DNA from: Williamsia sp. DF01-3
GTDB taxonomy: Bacteria; Actinomycetota; Actinomycetes; Mycobacteriales; Mycobacteriaceae
Assembly (NCBI RefSeq): GCF_023051145.1
Contig: NZ_JALKFS010000005.1
Coordinates: 2,249,733 to 2,313,732 of the forward strand
Length of the DNA stretch: 64,000 bases
Reading direction: 5' to 3'
Of this stretch, positions 28,924-38,766 are shown piece after piece (within the stretch, counting starts at the first letter, position 1; each line of letters starts with the position of its first letter). Below the pieces are notes generated by a model. It did no database searches. It was given only the letters and a program-made list of their open reading frames with translations, and was not told the DNA's origin. The translations under genes and the position numbers were made by a program.

Positions 28924-28984
28924 CGCGTCCACACACCCGGAGCCCCGAGCAGTGACCACCTTCTGGTTGCTGCTTTTTCTTTGT
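28887..28984 (+). promoter_or_regulatory. Transcription attenuator of the DAHP synthase gene
   Basis: Segment GGCTCC (28887-28892) pairs with GGAGCC (28897-28902) directly behind the YWRF codons. The longer segment GGCTCCGGGTG (28887-28897) can instead pair perfectly with CACCCGGAGCC (28934-28944). The terminator hairpin is AGCAGTGACCA (28948-28958) with TGGTTGCTGCT (28964-28974), two G-U pairs, loop CCTTC, followed by TTTTCTTT (28975-28982). The mutually exclusive stems and terminal U-run are the layout of ribosome-mediated attenuation. The exact antiterminator pairing is not settled by eye. Confidence 0.7.
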
Positions 28985-29037
28985 CAGGGCACCGGTCAAC
29001 AGGTGATGGTGCCCTTCGAATCAGGAAGGCACACAAC

Positions 29038-30117
29038 ATGACCAGCGGACTCAACGGACACGGAACGTTGTCCGGTCCCAACACCTCGGACCGCAGGATC
29101 CGCGCGCTGCGCGAGATCCCTTCACCCGACACCGTGCGCGCCGAATTGCCGCTGACCGGCCGTCGGGCCGAAGTGGTGCAGCGCGACCGCGATGAGATCG
29201 CCGACATCCTGGCGGGTCGCGACGATCGGCTGCTCGTCATCGTGGGGCCGTGCTCGGTGCACGACCCGGTTGCCGCGATCGACTACGCACGCCGGCTGGC
29301 ACCCATCGCTGCCGAACACGCCGATCGGCTGAAGATCGTGATGCGGGTGTACTTCGAGAAGCCGCGGACCACGGTCGGGTGGAAGGGCCTCATCAACGAC
29401 CCCGGCATGGACGGCAGTTTCGACGTGGAACGCGGCCTGCGCGTCGCCCGCGGCCTGCTGCTCGACCTCATCGATCTCGGCCTGCCCGTCGGTTGCGAGT
29501 TCCTCGAACCCACCAGCCCGCAGTACATCGCGGATGCGGTGGCGTGGGGCGCGATCGGCGCCCGGACAACGGAGTCGCAGGTCCACCGGCAGCTGGCCTC
29601 TGGGCTGTCGATGCCGATCGGCTTCAAGAACGGTACGGACGGGAACGTCCAGGTGGCCGTAGATGGTGTGAAAGCCGCTGCTGCACAGCACGTCTTCTTC
29701 GGAGTCGACGACTTCGGTCGCGGTGCGATCGTGGAGACCGAGGGAAACACGGACTGCCACATCATCTTGCGCGGCGGCACAGCGGGTCCCAACTTCGATG
29801 TCGGTTCGGTGGACGGGGCACTGGCTTCGCTCGCCAAGGCAGGCCTTCCCGAACTCGTCATGATCGACTGCTCCCATGCCAATTCCGGCAAGGACCACAT
29901 CCGGCAGGCAGAGGTTGCCACCGAGGTCGCCGCAATGATCGCGAGCGGTCAGCGCGGGATCAGCGGGGTCATGCTGGAGAGCTTCCTCGTCGCCGGTGCC
30001 CAGGCCCCGGACGCCGAGCCCCTCACCTACGGACAGTCGGTCACCGACAAGTGCATGGACTGGGATGCGACAGTGACTGTGATGCAGGCGCTTTCGGCGG
30101 CCAAGACGCGGATCTGA
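29038..30117 (+). CDS. aroF: 3-deoxy-7-phosphoheptulonate synthase, type I (DAHP synthase)
   Basis: This protein of 359 residues condenses phosphoenolpyruvate and erythrose 4-phosphate as the first step of the shikimate pathway. It is the E. coli AroFGH (type I) class, with VIVGPCSVHDP near residue 66, MRVYFEKPRTTVGWKG near residue 102, SQVHRQLASG, IGFKNGTDG and VMIDCSHANSGKDH. Many Mycobacteriales also have a type II enzyme; none is in this window. ATG 29038 has an AGGAAGG site. Expression is controlled by the upstream attenuator. Confidence 0.93.
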   Translation: MTSGLNGHGTLSGPNTSDRRIRALREIPSPDTVRAELPLTGRRAEVVQRDRDEIADILAGRDDRLLVIVGPCSVHDPVAAIDYARRLAPIAAEHADRLKIVMRVYFEKPRTTVGWKGLINDPGMDGSFDVERGLRVARGLLLDLIDLGLPVGCEFLEPTSPQYIADAVAWGAIGARTTESQVHRQLASGLSMPIGFKNGTDGNVQVAVDGVKAAAAQHVFFGVDDFGRGAIVETEGNTDCHIILRGGTAGPNFDVGSVDGALASLAKAGLPELVMIDCSHANSGKDHIRQAEVATEVAAMIASGQRGISGVMLESFLVAGAQAPDAEPLTYGQSVTDKCMDWDATVTVMQALSAAKTRI

Positions 30118-30142
30118 CCGCAGCGGGTGGCTGGTCGGTGGC

Positions 30143-30813
30143 CTATTCGAACAGGACCAGCCACACGGCGATGTAGTGCACGATCGCCGCGATCACCGTG
30201 CATGCGTGAAAGAACTCGTGATGTCCGAAGGTGGTCGGCCAAGGGTCGGGCCAGCGGGTGGCGTAGAGGACGCCACCGATCGTGTAGAACAGGCCACCGA
30301 CCGCCAGCAGCACCACCACCGCCACCCCGACGGAGTCGATCAGCTCGGGGATGACGGCCACGATGGTCCAGCCCAGCAGGATGTAGAGCGGGACCCCCAG
30401 CCATCGGGGTGATCCCGGCCAGAGGACCTTGAGGGTGGCGCCGGCCAAGGCGCCGGTCCACACGACGACGAGGACGGCGACCTGTTCGGGGGTTCGAGCC
30501 CCATCACGCAGAGCGGGGTGTAACTGCCCGCGATGAAGATGAAGATCATCGAGTGATCGGCCCGCTTCATCCAGAGCTTGGCCGTATCGGAGGTCCAGTC
30601 GACGCGATGGTAGGTGGCGCTGACGCCGAACAGACCACAGACGGTCAGGGCGTAGATACCGCACGCCAGTGCTGCCATCGGACCGATCAGCGCCCACGCC
30701 ACCGCAACCAGGACGAGGCCCGTGACGATGGCGACGAAACCTGCGTACAGGTGGATCCAACCGCGCATTCGGGGCTTGAGCTCGGCCAGCAGCGCCAGTT
30801 CGGAATCGATCAC
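30143..30813 (-). pseudogene. Hemolysin III / TrhA-family membrane protein, 1-bp frameshift
   Basis: The first frame (GTG 30813) gives the family N-terminus with [19 protein letters not shown] and [20 protein letters not shown]. The continuation [19 protein letters not shown] through [14 protein letters not shown] and the terminal [16 protein letters not shown] is in another frame. The break is at a G5 run (30488-30492). One more G restores an unbroken protein of about 223 residues with seven helices and the conserved His residues. The family is PAQR-like and affects membrane lipid state. It is divergent from the prenyl transferase, as Rv1085c is from Rv1086. A homopolymer sequencing error is likely. 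Confidence 0.85.
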
Positions 30814-30858
30814 AACTTACGGTACCGAAGGTTCGGGCTGACCTCCATCGTCGCCGCG

Positions 30859-30864
30859 TAAGGT
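30859..30864 (+). promoter_or_regulatory. -10 box of a leaderless promoter for the prenyl transferase
   Basis: TAAGGT ends seven bases before GTG 30872. Confidence 0.4.
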
Positions 30865-30871
30865 GTAGCGG

Positions 30872-31654
30872 GTGAAGCTCATCCCCGACGCCATGCGCGG
30901 ACCCATGTACCGGGTCTACGAGCGTCGGCTGACTCACTATCTGGATCCGTCGCAGAACCCCAGGCACATAGCGATCATCTGCGATGGCAACCGGCGATGG
31001 GCTCGCGAAGCCGGATTCGAGAACGTCAACCACGGGCACCGGGTCGGGGCGCAGAAGATCGCCGAGGTTCTCCGGTGGTGCAGCGAACTCGGCATCGAGA
31101 CCGTGACCATCTACCTGCTCTCCACCGAGAACCTGAATCGTGATTCGGCCGAGCTCGGCGAGCTGCTGCAGATCGTGCCCGACATCGTCGAGGAGATCTC
31201 GGCGCCGGGCCAGCCATGGCGGGTGCAGATAGTCGGCGCGCTCGACCAGCTGCCCGACGAGGTTTCCGCGCGGCTCAAGGCGGCGCAACAACAGTCCTCC
31301 GGACGTACGGGACCCAACGTGAACGTCGCCGTCGGCTACGGCGGCCGTCAGGAGATCGTCGATTCCGTCCGGTCCCTGCTGGCCGACCGTATCGCGGCGG
31401 GCGACTCACCCGATCAGCTCATCGACGCCGTCACGGTGGAAGCCATCGACCAGAATCTCTACACCCGCGGCCAGCCTGATCCCGATCTGGTGATCAGAAC
31501 CTCGGGGGAGCAACGGCTCTCGGGATTCCTCTTGTGGCAGAGCGCGTATTCGGAGATCTGGTTCACCGACGCCTACTGGCCGGCGTTCCGGCGCGTGGAC
31601 TTCTTGCGCGCACTGAGGGATTACGCCGCCCGCAGCCGACGCTTCGGCAAGTGA
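30872..31654 (+). CDS. uppS: Cis-prenyl transferase (short-chain Z-isoprenyl diphosphate synthase type)
   Basis: This 260-residue enzyme has cis-prenyl transferase signatures: the catalytic Asp in [15 protein letters not shown] near residue 38, [25 protein letters not shown], and the C-terminal [21 protein letters not shown]. It condenses isopentenyl diphosphate with an allylic primer. The position matches Rv1086, which makes Z,E-farnesyl diphosphate for decaprenyl phosphate; a longer UppS is normally encoded elsewhere. The last nine codons including the stop are duplicated downstream. Confidence 0.88.
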   Translation: MKLIPDAMRGPMYRVYERRLTHYLDPSQNPRHIAIICDGNRRWAREAGFENVNHGHRVGAQKIAEVLRWCSELGIETVTIYLLSTENLNRDSAELGELLQIVPDIVEEISAPGQPWRVQIVGALDQLPDEVSARLKAAQQQSSGRTGPNVNVAVGYGGRQEIVDSVRSLLADRIAAGDSPDQLIDAVTVEAIDQNLYTRGQPDPDLVIRTSGEQRLSGFLLWQSAYSEIWFTDAYWPAFRRVDFLRALRDYAARSRRFGK

Positions 31655-31680
31655 TCGCAGCCGACGCTTCGGCAAGTGAT
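31631..31680 (+). repeat. 25-bp perfect tandem duplication over the prenyl transferase stop
   Basis: Unit 31631-31655 begins CGCAGCCGACGC and ends GGCAAGTGAT; it repeats exactly at 31656-31680. The first copy encodes the final residues and stop codon. The second copy lies beyond it and is not translated with the gene. Confidence 0.95.
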
Positions 31681-31704
31681 CTCAGCCAAGGCCGGCGTCG
31701 GGTG

Positions 31705-32637
31705 TCAGATCTTGCGCAAGCGCACGCGATTGATGGCGTGATCGGCGTCTTTGCGGAGTACCAGAGTGGCTCGCGGCCGGGTCGGGAGAATGTTCTCCAC
31801 GAGGTTCGGCCGGTTGATCCCGTTCCAGATGTCCCGGGCGGCAAGGGTGGCCTGTTCGTCGGTCAGCGACGAGTAGTGGTGGAAGTGCGAATGTGGATCG
31901 GCGAATGCGGTGGTGCGCATCGCGAGGAAACGATGGATGTACCAGTCCTCGATGTCCTCGATCCGGGCGTCGACGTAGATCGAGAAATCGAAGAGGTCCG
32001 ACACCATCAGCCGTGACCCGGTCTGCAGCACGTTCAGGCCCTCGACGATGAGGATGTCGGGTTGTTGCACATGGTGTTTCGTGTCGCGGACGATGTCGTA
32101 GGTGAGGTGGGAGTACACCGGCGCCGAGACATCGGCGGCCCCTGATTTCACCTCGGTGACGAACCGGAGCAGAGCGCGGCGGTCGTACGATTCCGGGAAA
32201 CCCTTGCGGTGCATGATTCCGCGCCGTTCGAGTTCGGCGGTGGGGTAGAGGAATCCGTCCGTGGTCACCAGGTCGACCTTCGGATGACTTTCCCACCGCG
32301 CCAGCAACGCCTGGAGCACACGCGCGGTGGTCGACTTCCCGACGGCCACACTGCCGGCGACCCCGATGATGAAGGGCACCTGGCGTTCGGGCTGCCGCTC
32401 GCCGAGGAATGTCGCGGTGGCCGCGAACAGCCGTTGCCGGGCGGCGACCTGGAGATGAATCAAACGGGACAGCGGCAGGTAGACGTCGGCGACCTCGGTG
32501 AGGTCGATCTGCTCACCGAGCCCTCGCAGGTCGCGCAGTTCACCCTCGGTCAACACCATGGGCATCGACTGACGAAGGTCGCGCCATTGCCTGCGGTCGA
32601 GTTCGATGTACGGACTCGGCTCGGTCATTCGCGACAT
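31705..32637 (-). CDS. coaA: Type I pantothenate kinase
   Basis: This protein of 310 residues phosphorylates pantothenate in the first step of CoA synthesis. The P-loop is [18 protein letters not shown] near residue 97. Other marks are [32 protein letters not shown], the substrate-side [16 protein letters not shown] and the end [18 protein letters not shown] 32637 ([12 protein letters not shown]) matches the mycobacterial start. The longer open frame upstream crosses the divergent gene. It matches Rv1092c in position. Confidence 0.94.
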   Translation of the reverse strand: MSRMTEPSPYIELDRRQWRDLRQSMPMVLTEGELRDLRGLGEQIDLTEVADVYLPLSRLIHLQVAARQRLFAATATFLGERQPERQVPFIIGVAGSVAVGKSTTARVLQALLARWESHPKVDLVTTDGFLYPTAELERRGIMHRKGFPESYDRRALLRFVTEVKSGAADVSAPVYSHLTYDIVRDTKHHVQQPDILIVEGLNVLQTGSRLMVSDLFDFSIYVDARIEDIEDWYIHRFLAMRTTAFADPHSHFHHYSSLTDEQATLAARDIWNGINRPNLVENILPTRPRATLVLRKDADHAINRVRLRKI

Positions 32638-32720
32638 GTCAACAATCGATCCGTGGGACCCATGGCATGTCATCAGTCTTGCGAACGCCTGGCAGGCAGG
32701 TGACTTCGGGGTGGTGTCGG

Positions 32721-32726
32721 TACCGT
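32721..32726 (+). promoter_or_regulatory. -10 box of a leaderless promoter for the DUF885-like gene
   Basis: TACCGT ends eight bases before ATG 32735 and supports that start over in-frame alternatives upstream near coaA. Confidence 0.35.
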
Positions 32727-32734
32727 TTGACCCC

Positions 32735-33970
32735 ATGCACACCAATGCGGTCGTCGAGCAGTATCTGCGGCTCGGGCTGGCTTTCGATCGCCTCGAACCG
32801 GGCTTCGTCGATGCCTTCACCGGCGATCCGGCCTTGCGCCGAGAGGTCGAGAACGCGTCGGCCCCCGATCCCCGGGAACTGGCGCGCCGAGCCGCGACCC
32901 TGCGGGCCGAAGTGGACGGGGCCGGCCTGACCCCTCAGCGTGCCCAATTCCTGACCTCCGCTTTGCGTGCGCTCGAATGCTCCGCCCGAAAGTTCGCCGG
33001 CGACGAGATCACCTTCGTCGACGAGGTGCGCGACTACTTCGACGTCGACATCGAGATGGGCGACCCCGAGCACTATCGGCAGGCGCACCTCGACCTCGAC
33101 GCGCTCCTCCCCGGTGGTGGCGACCTCGCGGATCGTTACGCCGCGCATCGCCGTTCCGAGGAGATACCAGCCGACAAGATCGCCGATGCGGTCTCGGCCT
33201 TCAGCAGCGCTTTGCGCGACAAGGTGCGCGGCACCTACACATTGCCGGACACCGAGGTCGTCGACTTCGAGGTCGTCGCGGACAAACCGTGGTCTGGTTT
33301 CAACTATTACCTGGGCGACTACCGCTCCCGCGTCGCCATCAACGGCGACCTCACGCAGTACATGTCGTCGCTGCCACATCTGATCGCGCACGAGGCCTAT
33401 CCGGGACACCACACCGAACACTGCCGCAAAGAGCAGATCCTGGTGGGTGGGGGACAGATCGAGCAGACGATCTTCTTCGTGAACACGCCCCAATGCCTCA
33501 TGGCCGAGGGCCTGGCCGACCATGCGCTGGTCGCCGCGGTCGGTCCTGATTGGGGTACGTGGGCGCAGGAGATCTACGCCGACCTCGGCCTGCGTTTCGA
33601 CGGCAGGCGCGCCGAGGCGATCGGCAAGGCAACCGGGGGACTGCTCGGTGTTCGCCAAGACGCGGCGCTCCTGCTGCACGACAGAGGTGCCGACCACGAC
33701 ACCGTTGCGGCGTACCTGCGGCAATGGTTGCTGGCGACAGACGAGCGGGCCAGGCAGATGCTGCGTTTCCTGTCGTCACCGCTGTGGCGCGCGTACATCA
33801 GCACCTACGTCGAGGGATATCGGCTGCTGCAGACGTGGCTCGAAGCCGGCGTCACGCAGGGCACCGGCAGTTCGATTCCTGCCGGTGACCACCTCGCTCG
33901 GTTCGGCCGCTTGCTCGACGAACCCCTCACCCCGGCGGCGCTGCGCGCCGAACTCTCTTTCCAGAGCTGA
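32735..33970 (+). CDS. DUF885-like protein with HEAYPGHH metal motif
   Basis: The 411 residues are mostly helical. The key motif [11 protein letters not shown] near residue 222 is an HExxPGHH-type zinc-site variant seen in DUF885/M32-like putative peptidases. A Glu further on ([10 protein letters not shown] near residue 255) could be the third ligand. There is no signal peptide, so it acts in the cytosol. The start rests on the leaderless -10. It is divergent from coaA and followed by glyA. Peptidase activity is inference from the motif. Confidence 0.7.
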   Translation: MHTNAVVEQYLRLGLAFDRLEPGFVDAFTGDPALRREVENASAPDPRELARRAATLRAEVDGAGLTPQRAQFLTSALRALECSARKFAGDEITFVDEVRDYFDVDIEMGDPEHYRQAHLDLDALLPGGGDLADRYAAHRRSEEIPADKIADAVSAFSSALRDKVRGTYTLPDTEVVDFEVVADKPWSGFNYYLGDYRSRVAINGDLTQYMSSLPHLIAHEAYPGHHTEHCRKEQILVGGGQIEQTIFFVNTPQCLMAEGLADHALVAAVGPDWGTWAQEIYADLGLRFDGRRAEAIGKATGGLLGVRQDAALLLHDRGADHDTVAAYLRQWLLATDERARQMLRFLSSPLWRAYISTYVEGYRLLQTWLEAGVTQGTGSSIPAGDHLARFGRLLDEPLTPAALRAELSFQS

Positions 33971-34010
33971 TCGGCTCAGGCGCAGTTTTCACGACGTCGG
34001 ACCCGTCTCC

Positions 34011-34016
34011 TAGACT
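34011..34016 (+). promoter_or_regulatory. -10 box of the glyA promoter
   Basis: TAGACT stands about 50 bases before the glyA start, leaving a short leader with an AAGGAG ribosome site (34060-34065). There is no sign of a glycine riboswitch. Confidence 0.4.
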
Positions 34017-34069
34017 GGCGGACGAGTACTCACCACCTCTTACGCTGCTTCGCGCGCCCAAGGAGAACA

Positions 34070-35368
<1,299 letters not shown>

Positions 35369-35433
35369 ACGTCGGCGGCCGAGCGCCCGCGGTGCGGACC
35401 CGCCGGGCATTTCGCATATCCCGGGTCGGCCTC

Positions 35434-35439
35434 TAGTCT
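35434..35439 (+). promoter_or_regulatory. -10 box of a leaderless promoter for the DesA2-like gene
   Basis: TAGTCT ends six bases before GTG 35446. Confidence 0.4.
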
Positions 35440-35445
35440 GTCCGG

Positions 35446-36309
35446 GTGAATGATTTGACCCAGGACGAGCTGCTCTACGCCTTGGAAAAGGCGATTCCGG
35501 AGATCATGGAAGAGCACCACGCTGCTGCCGAGGCATGGAACCCGCATGACTGGGTGCCGTGGGACGACGGCCGCAACTTCGCCTTCCTGGGCGGCGTCGA
35601 TTTCGACCCCGATCAGCCGGCGCCGCTGCCTGCCGATGCCGCAGCCGCAGTGCTCGCGCTGCTGCTGACCAAGGACAACATGCCGTCCTACCACCGGTTG
35701 ATGGCACAGAAGGCGTCGATCTTCGGTGCCTGGCAGCAGGTCATCGGTTCGTGGACGGCCGAGGACAACCGGCATTCGATCGCGTTGCGCGACTACCTGG
35801 TGGTCTCGCGTCTGGTCGATCCCGAGGTCGCCGAGAATCTTCGGCTGCATCACATCACCAAGGGCAAACTCCAGAGTCCGGTCTCGCTGACCGACTATCA
35901 GATCCTCGACGTGATGGCGTTGCTCGCCGTGCACGAGCTGCAATGCGTGGCCTTCGAAGAGAAGCTGCTCGCCGATTCGGACAACGAGGTGCTCACCGCC
36001 ATCGTCAGCCGCATCCTCCACGACGACCGCGTTCAGGCCAAGACTTTCACCAACTTCTTGAACGCCGGCGTGGACGCCAACATCTCCGAGTTGGTCACCG
36101 CCGTCGACAAGGCGATCTCCGAGATGGAACTGATCGGTGCCGACGTGGACAACTTCGGTGATCTCGACCTCATTGCCAAGTACAACGCGGAGGCATCGAC
36201 CTACGTCGCGTCGACGTTGGTCGCTGACCTCAAGCTGCAGAGCCTCGGCGGGCTGAGCGACAAGGACGAGGCCGCACGGCAACGAATCCTGGCGGCCGCC
36301 GGCCTGTAG
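35446..36309 (+). CDS. Acyl-ACP desaturase-like protein (DesA2 position), altered diiron site
   Basis: The 287 residues align with stearoyl-ACP-type desaturases: NFAFLGGVDFDPDQ near residue 45, the first Glu-X2-His motif in WTAEDNRHSIALRDYLVV near residue 105, and a Glu in VHELQCVAFEE near residue 165. The second Glu-X2-His motif, normally DEVRHE-like, reads HDDRVQAKTF near residue 190, so one Glu becomes Asp and the His becomes Gln. The active diiron centre is therefore doubtful. It lies after glyA as Rv1094 (desA2) does. It may be a structural or regulatory relative rather than a working desaturase. Confidence 0.8.
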   Translation: MNDLTQDELLYALEKAIPEIMEEHHAAAEAWNPHDWVPWDDGRNFAFLGGVDFDPDQPAPLPADAAAAVLALLLTKDNMPSYHRLMAQKASIFGAWQQVIGSWTAEDNRHSIALRDYLVVSRLVDPEVAENLRLHHITKGKLQSPVSLTDYQILDVMALLAVHELQCVAFEEKLLADSDNEVLTAIVSRILHDDRVQAKTFTNFLNAGVDANISELVTAVDKAISEMELIGADVDNFGDLDLIAKYNAEASTYVASTLVADLKLQSLGGLSDKDEAARQRILAAAGL

Positions 36310-36344
36310 ACCTCCGCCACAAAGCCGGGCGGAACCGATCTGGC

Positions 36345-37025
36345 TCAGCCGCCGCCGTTGCTCGTCCCTGCGGCGGCAGCCGCGATCGTGGCCGTCGTGA
36401 TGGCTGTCGTGGCGGCGGCAACCGCGTCTCTCACGGCATCGGCAGCCCAGGCGCCCTCGGCGACCTTTTTCGCGCGTTTCTTGATCTCGCGCCCGGGTAC
36501 GTCCGAGCCGTCCACTGTCTTGTGTGCACGGTCGACCGCCGACAGCAACGCGATGAGCGCGCCCGCGCGGTCGTCAGGCGGGACCTGACGCACGAGAACC
36601 GTGGTGATCGCCTTCTTCAGCTCGTTCTTGTGACTGGTGTCGAGTGCGGGAAACCGGGTGCGGCGGATTCCCAACACCTCGGTGTCGTGGCGGTCGAGGA
36701 GCCCCCGTTTCACCATGCGTTCGGCAAGCTCGGTCTTGAGTCCCTTCCCGATCTTGTTCACCAAACTCTGCGCAGTCCGGTCTTTCTCCGCGATTGTGCG
36801 AACCGCCCGCCCGAGAATCGGGTCGGTGACGCGCGCAGCATCGACCACGTGCACCTTGGGTTGCTTCCAGCGACTCCGTTTGCCGGCATCCACAGCACCG
36901 GCGAGGGCCAATTCGAGGAGAACCGCGCCGCCGAGTGCTGTGCTCACCGCCGTAGCGGATGGGGTGGTGCCCTTGTTGTCATCGAGCAGCAGAAGCAGAA
37001 GGTCTTCGGCAATGAGGGTGCTCAT
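36345..37025 (-). CDS. GPP34 (GOLPH3/Vps74-like) domain protein
   Basis: The 226 residues start MSTLIAEDLLLLLLDDNKG, the hallmark of the GPP34 family. ALGGAVLLELALAGAV near residue 35 and LLDRHDTEVLGIRRTRFP near residue 118 are further family segments. The end is an Ala/Thr-rich helix and GTSNGGG. Eukaryotic relatives bind phosphoinositide; bacterial roles are unknown, though such proteins are common in actinobacteria. It is convergent with the desaturase-like gene and divergent from phoH2. Confidence 0.8.
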   Translation of the reverse strand: MSTLIAEDLLLLLLDDNKGTTPSATAVSTALGGAVLLELALAGAVDAGKRSRWKQPKVHVVDAARVTDPILGRAVRTIAEKDRTAQSLVNKIGKGLKTELAERMVKRGLLDRHDTEVLGIRRTRFPALDTSHKNELKKAITTVLVRQVPPDDRAGALIALLSAVDRAHKTVDGSDVPGREIKKRAKKVAEGAWAADAVRDAVAAATTAITTATIAAAAAGTSNGGG

Positions 37026-37339
37026 GTCCATCGACGTTAGCAATACGGCGTCCGAAATCGGGCAAGGAACAGCCCGCTGTCACCCACTGGACAGTTAACC
37101 GATTATTCACGGACACGCGTCGTTTCCGACGAGCCGACACGCCGCACTCGGCGTACTTTGACGAGTGACGGGCCGCGGGGAAGTGGTTCGTCCGGGAGGT
37201 TCGATCGTTGACTTGCTTGCGTGAGTGCGAGAGGACCGGCCCCGGTCCTTGTGGACGTGGCAACCCTGCCGCATCTGCCAGAACCGACCGGTCCAGCAAC
37301 ACCAGTCGAAGTGGTGCCACTTCGTCTTAGGAGCCCTTC
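37026..37339. other. Intergenic region upstream of phoH2 with two perfect hairpins
   Basis: This 314-bp stretch has no confident gene. It holds AGGACCGG/CCGGTCCT (about 37231-37248) and CGAAGTGG/CCACTTCG (about 37309-37326), the latter ending just before the TTAGGAGCC ribosome site. Both would fold in the phoH2 leader RNA. A GTG frame at 37225-37458 overlaps the start of phoH2 and could be a PhoAT-like antitoxin, but its composition is not convincing. Confidence 0.45.
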
Positions 37340-38647
37340 GTGACCACACGCGATGCTCGTACCTATGTCCTCGACACCTCGGTGTTGCTGTCCGACCCTT
37401 GGGCGGTAACACGATTCGCCGAACACCACGTGATCTTGCCGCTGGTGGTCATCGGTGAACTCGAGGGCAAACGCCATCATCATGAACTGGGCTGGTTCGC
37501 CCGCGAGGCGTTGCGGATGCTCGACGACCTCCGCCTCGAGCACGGCCGGCTCGATCAGCAGATCCCGATCGGGGATCTCGGTGGCACCGTCCAGGTAGAG
37601 CTCAACCACACCGATCCGGCAGTCCTGCCGGCGGGCTTCCGCACCGACACCAATGATTCGCGAATCCTGGCTTGCGCGTTGAACCTTCGCGCCGAGGGCA
37701 AGGATGTGACGCTGGTGTCCAAGGACACCCCGTTGCGGATCAAGGCCGGAGCGGTGGGTCTGGCTGCCGACGAGTATCACGCTCAGGACGTGGTGACGTC
37801 CGGTTGGTCGGGTATGACAGAACTGGATGTCGATTCTTCGGTGATCGACACACTTTTCGCCGACGGCGTCGTGGATATCGATTCGGCCCGAGATCTGCCC
37901 TGTCATACCGGAATCCGTTTGCTGGGAACGAATTCCAGCGCCCTGGGTCGGGTCAACCCGCAGAAGCAGGTGCAGTTGGTCCGGGGTGAACGTGAGGTGT
38001 TCGGGCTGCGTGGTCGCAGTGCGGAGCAGCGTGTTGCCCTTGATCTGTTGCTCGACGACAGCGTGGGCATCGTGTCGATGGGCGGCAAGGCCGGCACCGG
38101 CAAGTCTGCTCTGGCCCTGTGCGCAGGTCTCGAAGCGGTACTCGAGCGGCGAACCCAACGCAAGGTGGTCGTCTTTCGTCCTCTGTATGCCGTCGGTGGA
38201 CAAAACCTCGGTTATCTTCCCGGCAGCGAGTCCGAGAAGATGGGGCCCTGGGCGCAGGCCGTGTTCGACACCCTGGAGGGGCTCGCGTCCACGGAGGTGA
38301 TCGAGGAGGTCCTCAGTCGTGGCATGCTGGAAGTCCTTCCGCTGACCCATATTCGGGGACGTTCACTGCATGACTCTTTTGTGATCGTCGACGAGGCGCA
38401 GTCGCTGGAGCGCAATGTCTTGCTGACGGTGTTGTCGCGCTTGGGATCTGGTTCGCGGGTGGTGCTCACCCATGATGTGGCCCAGCGTGACAATCTCCGT
38501 GTCGGTCGGCACGACGGTGTCGCTGCGGTGATCGAAAAGCTCAAGGGGCACCCGCTTTTCGCGCATGTGACGTTGACGCGTAGTGAGCGGTCGCCGATTG
38601 CGGCCCTCGTGACGGAAATGCTGGAGGAGTTCGCGCCGGGAGCGTAG
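37340..38647 (+). CDS. phoH2: PhoH2: PIN-domain ribonuclease fused to PhoH ATPase
   Basis: The N-terminal 130 of 435 residues form a PIN nuclease domain with acidic residues in [11 protein letters not shown] (residue 9), GELEGKRHH and [11 protein letters not shown]. The C-terminal half is a PhoH helicase-like ATPase with Walker [14 protein letters not shown] near residue 250 and Walker [12 protein letters not shown] near residue 350. In mycobacteria PhoH2 couples RNA unwinding with RNA cleavage and works as a toxin with the antitoxin PhoAT (from memory). GTG 37340 has AGGAG. The stop codon lies inside a repeated 24-bp element. Confidence 0.9.
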   Translation: MTTRDARTYVLDTSVLLSDPWAVTRFAEHHVILPLVVIGELEGKRHHHELGWFAREALRMLDDLRLEHGRLDQQIPIGDLGGTVQVELNHTDPAVLPAGFRTDTNDSRILACALNLRAEGKDVTLVSKDTPLRIKAGAVGLAADEYHAQDVVTSGWSGMTELDVDSSVIDTLFADGVVDIDSARDLPCHTGIRLLGTNSSALGRVNPQKQVQLVRGEREVFGLRGRSAEQRVALDLLLDDSVGIVSMGGKAGTGKSALALCAGLEAVLERRTQRKVVVFRPLYAVGGQNLGYLPGSESEKMGPWAQAVFDTLEGLASTEVIEEVLSRGMLEVLPLTHIRGRSLHDSFVIVDEAQSLERNVLLTVLSRLGSGSRVVLTHDVAQRDNLRVGRHDGVAAVIEKLKGHPLFAHVTLTRSERSPIAALVTEMLEEFAPGA

Positions 38648-38694
38648 CGAGCGGGCGAAATCTGACTCAGCGCGCCGGGAGCGTAGCGAGCGGG
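38632..38694 (+). repeat. Two 24-bp direct repeats, one overlapping the phoH2 stop
   Basis: The 24-bp element beginning CGCGCCGGGAGCGTAG and ending CGAGCGGG occurs at 38632-38655 and again at 38671-38694, identical, 15 bp apart. The first copy encodes the last residues of PhoH2 and its TAG stop. The element resembles the GCTTCGCTCG-type repeats at 7172-7489. Confidence 0.9.
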
Positions 38695-38740
38695 AAAGGT
38701 GCGGCAGATCGCAGTGATGCGTTCTGCCGCACCTTTGTTT
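38695..38740. terminator. Bidirectional terminator between phoH2 and the kinase gene
   Basis: AAAGGTGCGGCAGA (38695-38708) pairs perfectly with TCTGCCGCACCTTT (38723-38736) around a 14-base loop, followed by GTTT. It lies between two convergent genes. Confidence 0.8.
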
Positions 38741-38766
38741 GTGGCTGCGGCTGCCGGCAGTGGGTG

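Noticed and set aside
33971-34069. Glycine riboswitch before glyA
   Set aside because: The leader is only about 50 nt after the -10 box and has no tandem aptamer features.
37225-37458. Possible PhoAT antitoxin overlapping the start of phoH2
   Set aside because: The frame overlaps conserved PIN-domain codons and its sequence (rich in Cys, His, Arg) looks like a shadow. I could not recognise PhoAT in it, so it is mentioned only as a question.
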